Assembly: GCA_022841745.1 (NCBI GenBank)
Contig: JALHQW010000037.1
Coordinates: forward strand, 29,436 to 77,353
Direction of reading: 5' to 3'
Origin: Saprospiraceae bacterium
Lineage (GTDB): Bacteria > Bacteroidota > Bacteroidia > Chitinophagales > Saprospiraceae
DNA: 47,918 nt
A model generated the notes under the pieces. That model ran no database searches. It saw only the letters and a list, made by a program, of their open reading frames with translations, and had not been told where the DNA came from. A program made the position numbers and the translations under genes. Shown one piece after another: positions 1-6,800 of the stretch; position 1 is the first letter of the stretch, and every line of letters starts with the position of its first letter.

Positions 1-72
1 ACACGGATTCGAACCGCGGACCCTCCCGACTTCTCAAGTCGGGATGCCCTGAACCAGCTGAGCTATGCGCTG
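1..72 (-). pseudogene. tRNA-like unit A (truncated by window edge)
   Basis: Read on the minus strand this has a tRNA D-arm (GCTCAGCTGGTTCAGGGC), a hairpin in the anticodon position and a T-arm with GGTTCGAATCC. The anticodon arm is 21 nt instead of 17: a 7-bp stem TCCCGAC/GTCGGGA around the loop TTGAGAA, which would present GAG. The first two acceptor positions no longer pair with the 3' side seen in the complete copies. The 3' end lies outside the window. It is identical to unit C and looks like a decayed or duplicated tRNA copy rather than a working tRNA. Confidence 0.55.
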
Positions 73-83
73 AACCCCACCAA

Positions 84-120
84 CAAAAAAGCCTCCAAGG
101 AATCATCCTTGAAGGCTTTA
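84..120 (-). terminator. hairpin terminator between tRNA-like units
   Basis: On the minus strand GCCTTCAAGGA and TCCTTGGAGGC form a stem followed by a run of T, the form of an intrinsic terminator for transcription coming from unit B. The same hairpin recurs at 351-386. Confidence 0.6.
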
Positions 121-127
121 ATCAGGG

Positions 128-204
128 TGGGCGCACACGGATTCGAACCGCGGACCCTCCCGACTTCCCAGTCGGGATGCCCTGAACCCGTTGGGCGATG
201 CCCA
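128..204 (-). pseudogene. tRNA-like unit B (altered D-arm)
   Basis: The 3' half (acceptor TGCGCCC, discriminator A, T-arm, hairpin in the anticodon position) matches units A and C. The anticodon arm is TCCCGAC / TGGGAA / GTCGGGA, a 7-bp stem with a 6-nt loop, so no standard anticodon can be placed. The 5' half is rearranged: the D-arm and acceptor read GGGCATCGCCCAACGGG and cannot pair properly with the 3' acceptor strand. Most likely a tRNA pseudogene. Confidence 0.5.
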
Positions 205-260
205 GTCCTTCAAACAACGAAGCCTCCAAGGAATTTATCCTCGAAGGCTTTGTATAAGGT

Positions 261-339
261 TGGGCGCACACGGATTCGAACCGCGGACCCTCCCGACTTC
301 TCAAGTCGGGATGCCCTGAACCAGCTGAGCTATGCGCTG
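261..339 (-). pseudogene. tRNA-like unit C
   Basis: A complete copy of unit A. Minus-strand reading gives a D-arm like that of the adjacent tRNA-Val, a 21-nt anticodon arm (7-bp stem, loop TTGAGAA, apparent anticodon GAG) and an intact T-arm and 3' acceptor strand. The 5' acceptor strand is CAGCGCA instead of GGGCGCA, leaving two mismatches at the top of the acceptor stem. A tRNA finder might score it as tRNA-Leu(GAG), but the over-long anticodon stem argues against normal function. Confidence 0.5.
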
Positions 340-350
340 AACCCCACCAA

Positions 351-386
351 CAAAAAAGCCTCCAAGGAATCATCCTTGAAGGCTTT
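351..386 (-). terminator. intrinsic terminator after tRNA-Val
   Basis: On the minus strand the stem GCCTTCAAGGA/TCCTTGGAGGC is followed by TTTTTT. It lies 9 nt downstream of the canonical tRNA-Val and would end the promoter-driven transcript F-E-Val before units C, B and A. Confidence 0.65.
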
Positions 387-394
387 AATCAGGG

Positions 395-469
395 TGGGCG
401 CACACGGATTCGAACCGCGGACCCTCTGCTTGTAAGGCAGATGCTCTGAACCAGCTGAGCTATGCGCCC
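395..469 (-). tRNA. tRNA-Val (anticodon TAC)
   Basis: A canonical 75-nt tRNA without encoded CCA. The acceptor stem GGGCGCA pairs with TGCGCCC, the D-stem is GCTC/GAGC, the anticodon stem is TCTGC/GCAGA around loop CTTACAA (anticodon TAC, valine GUA codons), and the T-arm is CGCGG-TTCGAAT-CCGTG. The three bases after the discriminator A are CCC, so CCA must be added after transcription. It is the only fully canonical tRNA in the array and shares its D-arm, T-arm and acceptor with the aberrant copies, so it is the probable parent of the family. Confidence 0.93.
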
Positions 470-483
470 TTTTTATTTTGAAC

Positions 484-559
484 GATAAAAACGAATCGAA
501 CCGCTGACTCTCCCGACTTGAAAAGTCGGGATGCTCTGAACCAGCTGAGCTATGCGCCC
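484..559 (-). pseudogene. tRNA-like unit E (5' two-thirds only)
   Basis: The 5' acceptor strand GGGCGCA, D-arm and a 21-nt anticodon arm (TCCCGAC / TTTTCAA / GTCGGGA, apparent anticodon TTC) are intact. The T-arm is degenerate (GCGGTTCGATTCG with two unpaired stem positions) and no 3' acceptor strand TGCGCCC follows. It is a 90-bp direct repeat of unit F. Probably not chargeable as a tRNA. Confidence 0.5.
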
Positions 560-573
560 CTTTTATTTTGAAC

Positions 574-649
574 GATAAAAACGAATCGAACCGCTGACTC
601 TCCCGACTTCTCAAGTCGGGATGCTCTGAACCAACTGAACTATGCGCCC
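574..649 (-). pseudogene. tRNA-like unit F (first in transcript)
   Basis: Promoter-proximal copy. The 5' part resembles an Asp/Glu/Val-type tRNA (GGGCGCATAGTTCAGTTGG). The anticodon arm again has a 7-bp stem, here with loop TTGAGAA. The T-arm and 3' acceptor are decayed in the same way as in unit E. The period between F and E is 90 bp. Confidence 0.5.
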
Positions 650-684
650 CTTTACTCGTTTTTGCTTTTCTTCAAAAGCGGGTG

Positions 685-715
685 CAAAGATACGGACGAA
701 TGGCAAACTTCAAAA
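685..715 (-). promoter_or_regulatory. Bacteroidota-type promoter of the tRNA locus
   Basis: The minus strand reads TTTTG (715-711), an 18-nt spacer and TATCTTTG (692-685). This matches the Bacteroidota primary-sigma consensus TTG / TAnnTTTG. Transcription would start about 25-30 nt before tRNA-like unit F. Confidence 0.7.
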
Positions 716-916
716 TGTCGGGTAGAGTTTTTTTAAAATATTTTTTGGTAGGCAGCGGTTGTTGGGAAAAACAGCCGGACAACCTTCACAAACAATTGAA
801 TATCAAAATTCCATCCATTCTACCGGTTGTTTTTATAAAATTGCGTCAGAATAAGTAGCCTATAACTGAATTCAGCGGGCAATAAAATATTTCACCATGC
901 CATAAACACAGACATT

Positions 917-2338
917 ATGATAAAAAGCAAATTCATCACCCTCCTGCGTACCCTTGAAAAGCAGGAACTACAGGGGTTCGGCAAGCACTTGAAACAGCTA
1001 CACCCCAATGATGAAGCCCCCTTGGCTGTTTTTGAATATGTCCAAAAAGTAATTTCTAAAGAAGGTGCCGATAAGAAACTGGTCATCGGCTATGCTTACC
1101 AAAAAATATTCAAAAAGGACATCGAAGATAGCAAGGCCAACCGGCTGAACATGCTGAATGCTTTGTCGGACCTGCACATTTGGTTGAAGCAGTTCCTGCT
1201 GCTCGAAAAAATAAAGTCCGATTCATTTGAGGGCCGTACGTTTTGGATGTCTATCTTAAAAGAGCGGGGCCTCATGCCCGAATATTCAAGGAAGGCGGCG
1301 CTCTTGCAACGGGAGGTGGAAGAAATGCCCAAGTCGAGCATCCCGGACTATATGAAGGGGATGGTAGCCAATCATTACTTCTACTACCATTTGACGCAGG
1401 ACAAGGAAAAGGAGGACATAGTGACACTGATGGACTGCGCCAGGGACTTGGACCTGTTCTACACTGTTTCAAGGCTAAAGATTGCCTGTGAGGTGGCCAA
1501 CAGGCGGCAGTTGATGGTGCAATCGTTCGAAATAGAGCCACTGCCCGCTATCGTGGAACTTTCTAAAAACCATTTGCCGTCTGATAACCCGCTGCTGGCC
1601 CTCTATTTAAGGGTTTATGAACTGATTTCCAGCCAGAACGGGGCGCTGTATCCGGAGATAGAATCCTTGCTTAAGGCCAATATCGCCATAATAGATCCTG
1701 AGGAAGTACATGCTATTCTCGGCTACCTGCACAATTACCTTGCGTACAGCCTACGTCGGGGGGACAATGCCTACTTGGCCATGACGCACAGCTTGAACAA
1801 ATTTACCATTGAGCACAATATTATCTCGAAGAGTGGGGGGATTTCCGTCAACCAATTTGCCAATATCGTAAGCGTTTCTTGCGCCGTTGGCGAGATAGCA
1901 TGGGCCAATTCATTTATTGTGAACAGCCAAGTGTCGCTGCCAAATGACCTGAGGAAGGATGCCATCGGCTTGGGGAAGGCAATTGTGCATTTTGAAAAAA
2001 AGGAATTTGATGAAGTCTTGATGGACCTACGTGAAACAACCTACCACGACCTGTTCTTCAACATCCGTGTAAGGTCCCTGGTGCTAAGAAGCTATTATGA
2101 GCTATTTGGCAAAAAAACTTCGGTTGTTTTAGATTACTGCGTTGCCTTTGAAGCCTTCCTGAAAAGGCAACGAACCCCAAGGCGGGAGGCGGTGGAGGCG
2201 TCAAGGAATTTTATCGGTATCGTCAAAAAAATGGCCATTGGCAAAGCCAGTAAGGAATCCATTCTCGATTTGATTCAGCATACAAGTCCGTTATACCATA
2301 AGGACTGGTTGCTTGAAAAGGCGCTGATCTACCAATAA
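917..2338 (+). CDS. Conserved hypothetical protein (Saprospiria type)
   Basis: 473 residues, starting at ATG with MIKSKFITLLRTLEK. No signal peptide or membrane segment is visible. The whole chain looks alpha-helical, with many Leu/Glu/Lys-rich amphipathic stretches and a central segment (MDCARDLDLFYTVSRLKIAC) of a kind I associate with large, unnamed paralogous families in Saprospiria. No catalytic motif is recognisable. It stands alone between the tRNA locus and a convergent secreted-protein gene. It may be a repeat-type helical scaffold, but the function is unknown. The coding call rests on its length and on good codon structure without a competing frame. Confidence 0.85.
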   Translation: MIKSKFITLLRTLEKQELQGFGKHLKQLHPNDEAPLAVFEYVQKVISKEGADKKLVIGYAYQKIFKKDIEDSKANRLNMLNALSDLHIWLKQFLLLEKIKSDSFEGRTFWMSILKERGLMPEYSRKAALLQREVEEMPKSSIPDYMKGMVANHYFYYHLTQDKEKEDIVTLMDCARDLDLFYTVSRLKIACEVANRRQLMVQSFEIEPLPAIVELSKNHLPSDNPLLALYLRVYELISSQNGALYPEIESLLKANIAIIDPEEVHAILGYLHNYLAYSLRRGDNAYLAMTHSLNKFTIEHNIISKSGGISVNQFANIVSVSCAVGEIAWANSFIVNSQVSLPNDLRKDAIGLGKAIVHFEKKEFDEVLMDLRETTYHDLFFNIRVRSLVLRSYYELFGKKTSVVLDYCVAFEAFLKRQRTPRREAVEASRNFIGIVKKMAIGKASKESILDLIQHTSPLYHKDWLLEKALIYQ

Positions 2339-2344
2339 AAAAAG

Positions 2345-2382
2345 GATTTCCTGCACGTGGAGCTACCCATGTGCAGGAAATC
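2345..2382. terminator. hairpin between convergent genes
   Basis: GATTTCCTGCAC and GTGCAGGAAATC form a 12-bp stem. On the minus strand it is followed by CCTTTTTTT, giving a second terminator for the gene at 2475-2840. It also closes the plus-strand gene ending at 2338. Confidence 0.6.
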
Positions 2383-2410
2383 ACAACATCAACTATGCCA
2401 TAACATTTTC

Positions 2411-2463
2411 TAAAAAAAGCCCAATGGGTTTCAGTGCTCAGGCAGCCAAAAACCCATTGGCTC
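2411..2463 (-). terminator. intrinsic terminator of the FN3 protein gene
   Basis: AGCCAATGGGTTT pairs with AAACCCATTGGGCT around an interior loop and is followed on the minus strand by TTTTTTT. It lies 12 nt after the stop codon at 2475. Confidence 0.65.
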
Positions 2464-2474
2464 ACCTAAAAACA

Positions 2475-2840
2475 TTAAATCATAATCAAATCTTCGGTGA
2501 TGTAAATGTTGGAACCCTCTCCACCGCAGATGGCCTTGAAGTAGAACTTGTAAGTCCCAGCAGAAAGATTGCTGAAATTCATGGACGTACCATTCGTCGT
2601 GGTAGGCTGGCTGGTGAAATTGCCCTCTCGCTTCTCGTACCAAACCTCATAGCTCGTGGCCCCGGATACCGCTCCCCATGAGAAAGCAACGGAGTTGGAG
2701 GACTGCGATGTGATGGTAACGGTAGGTGAGTCGCAATTGCATTGAATGGTTGGCGGCGCTGAAAAACCGTTTACCAACAACCCAAAAACAAAGAACAGGG
2801 TGGCAAGTGCACTCTTGCCTTGTTTGCGCAAAATTTTCAT
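2475..2840 (-). CDS. Small secreted fibronectin type III domain protein
   Basis: 121 residues. Residues 1-28 form a typical Sec signal peptide (basic start, then LATLFFVFGLLV, cleavage near GFSA). Residues 38-115 fit a single FN3 fold: SPTVTITSQSSNSVAFSWGA, then SYEVWYEKREG, then LSAGTYKFYFKAICGG. The Trp in the B strand and the Tyr in the YEVWY strand are the usual core residues. It lacks a type IX C-terminal sorting domain, so it is probably periplasmic or exported by Sec alone. Its partner is unknown. Two terminator-like hairpins follow it. Confidence 0.8.
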   Translation of the reverse strand: MKILRKQGKSALATLFFVFGLLVNGFSAPPTIQCNCDSPTVTITSQSSNSVAFSWGAVSGATSYEVWYEKREGNFTSQPTTTNGTSMNFSNLSAGTYKFYFKAICGGEGSNIYITEDLIMI

Positions 2841-3693
2841 TGCTCAAAAATTAAAATGATTTAAGGATTTAATGAACAGGTGGTAGGCAAGCGTTTTCAG
2901 GGTAAAGCAATCCCATGCCTTTCAGGGCAACGCCCCGGAAAGCAAAGCCAATGCGACACTGCCTTTTCCGGTGCATCGTCCGAAAAAGCGGAGGCCGCCT
3001 GGGCCTGAAAACACAACCACACTTGTCAGGAAAAACGGTAGGCCATCTTTAACGGGTTAACTCCAACCAACCTTTTGCCCCGCAGTGCCCAACCTGATCA
3101 TCAATTATCGGGGCAAAGTTCTGCGGCAAAATTGGGCGCCGCCCAGCCTTCTTTGTTCACAATTGTTTACATGAATTCACGTGAATTCACGACTTGAGGC
3201 TCGTACCCATGCCAAATTGAGCTTTGAAATGTTGTTAGGGATTGAGAAAGCCTTTTCTCTGCCGCACAATCTTCCTGTTACCGAATTCGTTTCAAGTCTC
3301 TTAGCTACCAAAATGTGGTTATGGGGAGAAGGGAGAATGAAATTTTTTCTTCCCACTATCGTACCGCTTGGGTTGGATTTTGAGGGAGAAGGATAGTTTT
3401 CCGAAAAAATACCCGCTGCGAAATAGCCACAAAAAAAGAAGCCCGGCACACCAGGTGGCCGGGCTTCAGTGTTCATAGTATTGTTCTTGCTTGCGGAATA
3501 ACGCTAAACTGGATTTTAGGAGCTTTGATCCAAGGGATTATGAGAGTGGGTACACTAAAAATGTCTTCTGGCGGGGTACTGCTAATTTGGTAGTTTTGCT
3601 GGAAAATACAGAGTGGCCTTGTGACGCAAACCTCTCTGTCAGATAACACAATTTTTTCACACACATATTCAAACCTTTGCAAACCATTTATTT
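2841..3693. other. 853-bp gene-poor interval upstream of porX
   Basis: No convincing gene. It holds a perfect 18-bp palindrome TGAATTCACGTGAATTCA (3172-3189), a partial copy of the purine/pyrimidine hairpin family (about 3333-3357), a minus-strand terminator-like hairpin (3431-3467) with no clear gene before it, and the porX leader. Short ORFs at 3177-3476, 3181-3396 and 3473-3682 have no recognisable features. Confidence 0.5.
3431..3467 (-). terminator. orphan intrinsic terminator
   Basis: GAAGCCCGGC and GCCGGGCTTC form a 10-bp stem with loop ACACCAGGTG. On the minus strand it is followed by TTTTTTT. The only possible source is the doubtful 69-residue ORF 3473-3682 or a short RNA divergent from porX. 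Confidence 0.6.
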
Positions 3694-5250
3694 ATGGACA
3701 AAATAAAGATTCTCTGGGCCGACGATGAGATTGATTTGCTGAAGCCCCAATTGCTCTTTCTGGAAAAAAAAGGCTACGATGTGGTCACGGTCACCAATGG
3801 CCACGATGCGCTGGACGAGGTCAATACCAACAACGACTTCGATGTGGTTTTTTTGGATGAGAGCATGCCCGGCCTGACCGGATTGGAGACGCTGTCCAAG
3901 ATCAAGGAGGGCAATCCCCTGATGCCCGTGGTGATGATTACCAAGAACGAGGCGGAGGACATCATGGAGGAGGCCATCGGTTCGCAGATTTCGGACTACC
4001 TTATCAAGCCTGTGAACCCCAACCAAATCCTGCTCACCCTCAAAAAAATCATTGACAACAAGCGCCTCGTGCGGGAGAAGACCACCTCAGACTACCAGCA
4101 GGAGTTCCGAATGCTCTCCATGCAAATCAATAGTGGCCCCAAGTTCGAGGAATGGGTGGAGGTCTATAGGAAGCTCATTGGCTGGGAAATAAAAATGGAC
4201 CACTCCGAGTCGGTGGCCATGAGCGACATCCTGAGCACGCAAAAGCAGGAGGCCAATTCGGAGTTCTGCCGCTACGTGGCCAAGAACTACGAAAAATGGG
4301 TGAACGAACAGGCGCAAGCGCCCACCATGTCGCATAACTTGATGCGCCGCAAGGTGTTCCCGAACCTAACCGAGGAGCGCCCGACCATCATGCTCCTGCT
4401 CGACAACCTTCGCTTCGACCAATGGAAGGTCATTGAACCCATCATTTCTGAATTGTTCCGAGTGGAGGAGGAAGATTTTTTCTTCAGCATTTTGCCAACG
4501 GCAACGCAGTACAGCCGCAACGCCATCTTCGCAGGCCTTATGCCCGCCGACATAGAGAAAAACCACCCCACGCTCTGGAAAAACGACACGGACGAGGGCG
4601 GCAAGAACCTCCACGAGGCCGATTTCCTGGAGGCGCAACTGAAGCGCACCATGCGCAAGCCTATCAAGTTCGACTATATCAAGATCACCAACGTGGCCCA
4701 TGCCAAGGAACTGAACGATAACATCCTCAACTACCTGCGCAACGACTTGACAGTCATCGTCTATAATTTCATAGACATGCTCTCCCACGCCCGCACGGAG
4801 ATGGAGGTGCTCAAGGAACTGGCCGGCGACGAGAAGGCTTACCGCTCGCTTACCCGCTCTTGGTTCCTCAATTCTCCGCTCTGGACGGCCCTGCAACGTG
4901 CCGCCGAGAAGGATATTCAACTCATCGTCACCACCGACCACGGCACCATCCGGGTGAACACGCCAAGTAGGGTAGTGGGCGATAAGGAAACGACCACTAA
5001 CCTACGCTACAAAGTGGGCCGCAACCTACAGTTCGAGAAGCGGGACGTGCTCGACTTTCGTGACCCGAAACTGGTCGGCCTTCCACGCCCGAACATCAGC
5101 TCGACCTTCATTTTTGCCAAGGAGGACGCCTTCTTCCTCTACCCGAACAACTACAACCATTACAACAATTATTACAAGAACACCTTCCAGCACGGCGGTA
5201 TCTCGCTGGAGGAGATGATATGCCCCGTGGTGAAGCTTCGGTCGAAGTGA
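3694..5250 (+). CDS. porX: PorX: response regulator with PglZ/alkaline-phosphatase-like effector, type IX secretion regulator
   Basis: 518 residues. Residues 1-125 form a receiver domain: acidic pair ADDE (10-12), phospho-acceptor Asp55 in FLDESMPG, conserved Thr in MITKNE and Lys in YLIKPVNP. After a helical linker (about 130-210) comes a PglZ/alkaline-phosphatase-superfamily domain with IMLLLDNLRFDQW, NAIFAGLMP, VYNFIDMLSHAR and TTDHGTIRV, the expected metal-ligand Asp/His positions. This architecture and length are those of PorX, which together with the sensor PorY controls type IX secretion genes in Bacteroidota. It has no neighbouring kinase, which is usual. It ends convergent with the mevalonate kinase gene. 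Confidence 0.93.
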   Translation: MDKIKILWADDEIDLLKPQLLFLEKKGYDVVTVTNGHDALDEVNTNNDFDVVFLDESMPGLTGLETLSKIKEGNPLMPVVMITKNEAEDIMEEAIGSQISDYLIKPVNPNQILLTLKKIIDNKRLVREKTTSDYQQEFRMLSMQINSGPKFEEWVEVYRKLIGWEIKMDHSESVAMSDILSTQKQEANSEFCRYVAKNYEKWVNEQAQAPTMSHNLMRRKVFPNLTEERPTIMLLLDNLRFDQWKVIEPIISELFRVEEEDFFFSILPTATQYSRNAIFAGLMPADIEKNHPTLWKNDTDEGGKNLHEADFLEAQLKRTMRKPIKFDYIKITNVAHAKELNDNILNYLRNDLTVIVYNFIDMLSHARTEMEVLKELAGDEKAYRSLTRSWFLNSPLWTALQRAAEKDIQLIVTTDHGTIRVNTPSRVVGDKETTTNLRYKVGRNLQFEKRDVLDFRDPKLVGLPRPNISSTFIFAKEDAFFLYPNNYNHYNNYYKNTFQHGGISLEEMICPVVKLRSK

Positions 5251-5260
5251 TTTAAAGTAA

Positions 5261-5423
5261 CAATGGTTCGTGAAGTTTTAAGGTTCTATGGTTTTCGGGA
5301 TTTGGGGCAAAACCTAACTGTAAATCATTTTTGACAAGGTTGGAAAAGCAACCGATCTTTTCAAAAACGGCAACTGTGCCGCAACCTTAGAACTCGAAAA
5401 CCCGAAAACTTCACGAACCATTG
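5261..5423. repeat. inverted repeat with 7/8-base submotifs
   Basis: Arms CAATGGTTCGTGAAGTTTT (5261-5279) and its exact reverse complement (5405-5423) flank further degenerate repeats (AAGGTTCT, GGTTTTCGGG, AACTCGAAAACCCG). It starts 10 nt after the porX stop, between convergent genes. Same class as the other degenerate short-repeat inverted repeats in the window. Confidence 0.75.
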
Positions 5424-5431
5424 AAGTAAAG

Positions 5432-5465
5432 CGGGTAATCGGAAATAAAAATTTCCAATTACCCG
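5432..5465. terminator. hairpin between convergent porX and mvk
   Basis: CGGGTAAT...ATTACCCG encloses a second stem GGAAAT/ATTTCC with an A-rich loop. Likely a bidirectional terminator 31 nt from the mvk stop. Confidence 0.5.
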
Positions 5466-5496
5466 TTCTATCAATGTTTTATGCACCTGAAAATTG

Positions 5497-6456
5497 TCAA
5501 AGGCTAAAAACAGGAATCAGTTTTTGTCCCACCAGCGCCGCTTTTGCCCCTTCCCAATCCTTCGTCATTCCCAAGATAAAGCCACCGCCGCCAGCACCGC
5601 AGACTTTCAATTTGTACAAATCGCCTTCCGTGCTGGCAGCCCACAGCTTTCGGTACTTAACCGGAATAAGCCCCCTCAAGAACTTGTACTGAAACAGGCC
5701 AATTGCTCTAAAGTATTTATAAACCGCTGCTGAATTTCCGTTCAAAAAGCTGTGGATGGCGTCCTGGACATCGGGTATCAAAGAGAAATCTATTCGGGAT
5801 GAAAGTGTCATTCCTTTTGATTGGTTCATAAAATACTCAATCAATGGAGTCGCTGAACGCTGAATGCCCGTATCGAGTAGGAAAATGGTATAGCTGCCTT
5901 TTTTCGGTACTTCGCCTTCCCCAAAGGGGCTAGCGGTAATGGGTTGTATGCCGCCTGGCAATTTCACCACCAGCGCACCTTCTTTTCCACCGAGTAGCAC
6001 GGGCTTTTGCAGGTAGCAAACCAGTGGGTCGGTACCGCTGCTCGTGCCATGGAAGAAGGCCTCCATTTGCGCCAGCACTTTTTTGAACTCAACAACAGGC
6101 CACTCCCTAGTTTCTTTCACCCAGTGCTTCAACACCGAAGCGACCAGCGCTCCAGAACTCCCTGCACCATATCCCGTGGGGATATTTGACTCGAAGACCA
6201 ACCCGTTTTGCAGTTCCTTTTTGAATGCTGAAATGTCAAGTTTCACGAGCAATTCGCCCCGTTGCTGCAAATCGTCGAGGTAGTCGGCGAACTGCGGCAA
6301 CTGCTGCTGCCGGGCCGCCAGTTCCGAGGGGCTGAGTTGCGGAGCATGTGCCCATTTACCCGAAAACAAGGGCAACGGTACGGCCAAGGCATGGCTGCCG
6401 AGGTTGACGGTGTGCTCCCCGAAGAGGAGGAGCTTGGCGGGGAAGGTGGAGGCCAT
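5497..6456 (-). CDS. mvk: Mevalonate kinase (GHMP kinase family)
   Basis: 319 residues. Predicted to phosphorylate mevalonate with ATP in the cytosol, in the mevalonate route to isoprenoids. Evidence: N-terminal AKLLLFGEHTVNLGSHALAVPL (GHMP N-terminal strand with GEH), the ATP-binding motif PTGYGAGSSGALVA at 93-106 and the C-terminal GHMP motif KVCGAGGGGFILG near 285. Length fits bacterial mevalonate kinases. A conserved TSSGTDP segment (HGTSSGTDPLVCY) fits the substrate loop. ATG start MASTFPAKLL. No other mevalonate-pathway gene is adjacent. The related diphosphomevalonate decarboxylase and phosphomevalonate kinase families are less likely because of the GEH start and TSSGTDP loop. Confidence 0.85.
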   Translation of the reverse strand: MASTFPAKLLLFGEHTVNLGSHALAVPLPLFSGKWAHAPQLSPSELAARQQQLPQFADYLDDLQQRGELLVKLDISAFKKELQNGLVFESNIPTGYGAGSSGALVASVLKHWVKETREWPVVEFKKVLAQMEAFFHGTSSGTDPLVCYLQKPVLLGGKEGALVVKLPGGIQPITASPFGEGEVPKKGSYTIFLLDTGIQRSATPLIEYFMNQSKGMTLSSRIDFSLIPDVQDAIHSFLNGNSAAVYKYFRAIGLFQYKFLRGLIPVKYRKLWAASTEGDLYKLKVCGAGGGGFILGMTKDWEGAKAALVGQKLIPVFSL

Positions 6457-6476
6457 TCTTTCTTCGTGTAGTAGTT

Positions 6477-6576
6477 TTTGATATAAGATATAAGATGTAC
6501 GATATAAGATTTTAGATTTCGAGCACGGCCCCCAAATCTAAAATCTTATATCGTACATCTTATATCTTATATCAAA
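6477..6576. repeat. perfect 43-bp inverted repeat of GATATAA-type heptamers
   Basis: Arms 6477-6519 and 6534-6576 are exact reverse complements with a 14-nt spacer. Each arm is a run of degenerate heptamers (GATATAA, GATATAA, GATGTAC, GATATAA, GATTTTA). It lies 20 nt upstream of the mvk start codon, inside its expected leader. Confidence 0.9.
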
Positions 6577-6678
6577 TCCGAGTTGATATAGTGGTTCCTA
6601 TTTTTCCCCGTAAAAGTATGGCTGCTTCTCCTACTTTTGCTTTCCCGATGGGAAACAAATCGTAACAACTTGAGCGGG

Positions 6679-6720
6679 TGTGGGAGGAGAGAAAAAATGA
6701 ATTTTTTCTCTCCTCCCACA
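6679..6720. repeat. GGGAGGAG palindrome, copy 1
   Basis: Perfect palindrome with 20-bp arms (6679-6698 and 6701-6720) and a 2-nt centre. Arms contain GTGGGAGGAGAGAAAAAAT. It has close relatives at 10959-11000 and 38874-38918. Here it is followed 4 nt later by another palindrome. Confidence 0.9.
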
Positions 6721-6724
6721 TTTT

Positions 6725-6771
6725 GAGGCTGTTTTGGGTGAAAATTTTCAATTTTCACCCAAAACAGCCTC
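6725..6771. repeat. companion palindrome of copy 1
   Basis: Perfect 22-bp arms (6725-6746 and 6750-6771), centre TTC; the arms start GAGGCTGTTTTGGGTG. It ends 29 nt before the start of the oxidoreductase gene, so it would lie in that gene's promoter or leader. Confidence 0.9.
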
Positions 6772-6800
6772 AAACAGCCAGTTGCGACAAATCAAACATT

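Noticed and set aside
109-614. Open frames across the tRNA array on both strands (108, 83 and 94 residues)
   Set aside because: They translate repeated tRNA-like DNA; the peptides (RVGAHGFEPRT, AHSSAGSEHP) are well-known spurious translations of tRNA genes.
3473-3682. 69-residue minus ORF ending at the orphan terminator
   Set aside because: It starts 12 nt from the porX start on the opposite strand, covers the porX promoter region and has no protein-like pattern.
6678-6800. N-terminal extension of the quinone oxidoreductase
   Set aside because: It would translate the two palindromes; the family's N-terminus begins at the ATG at 6801.
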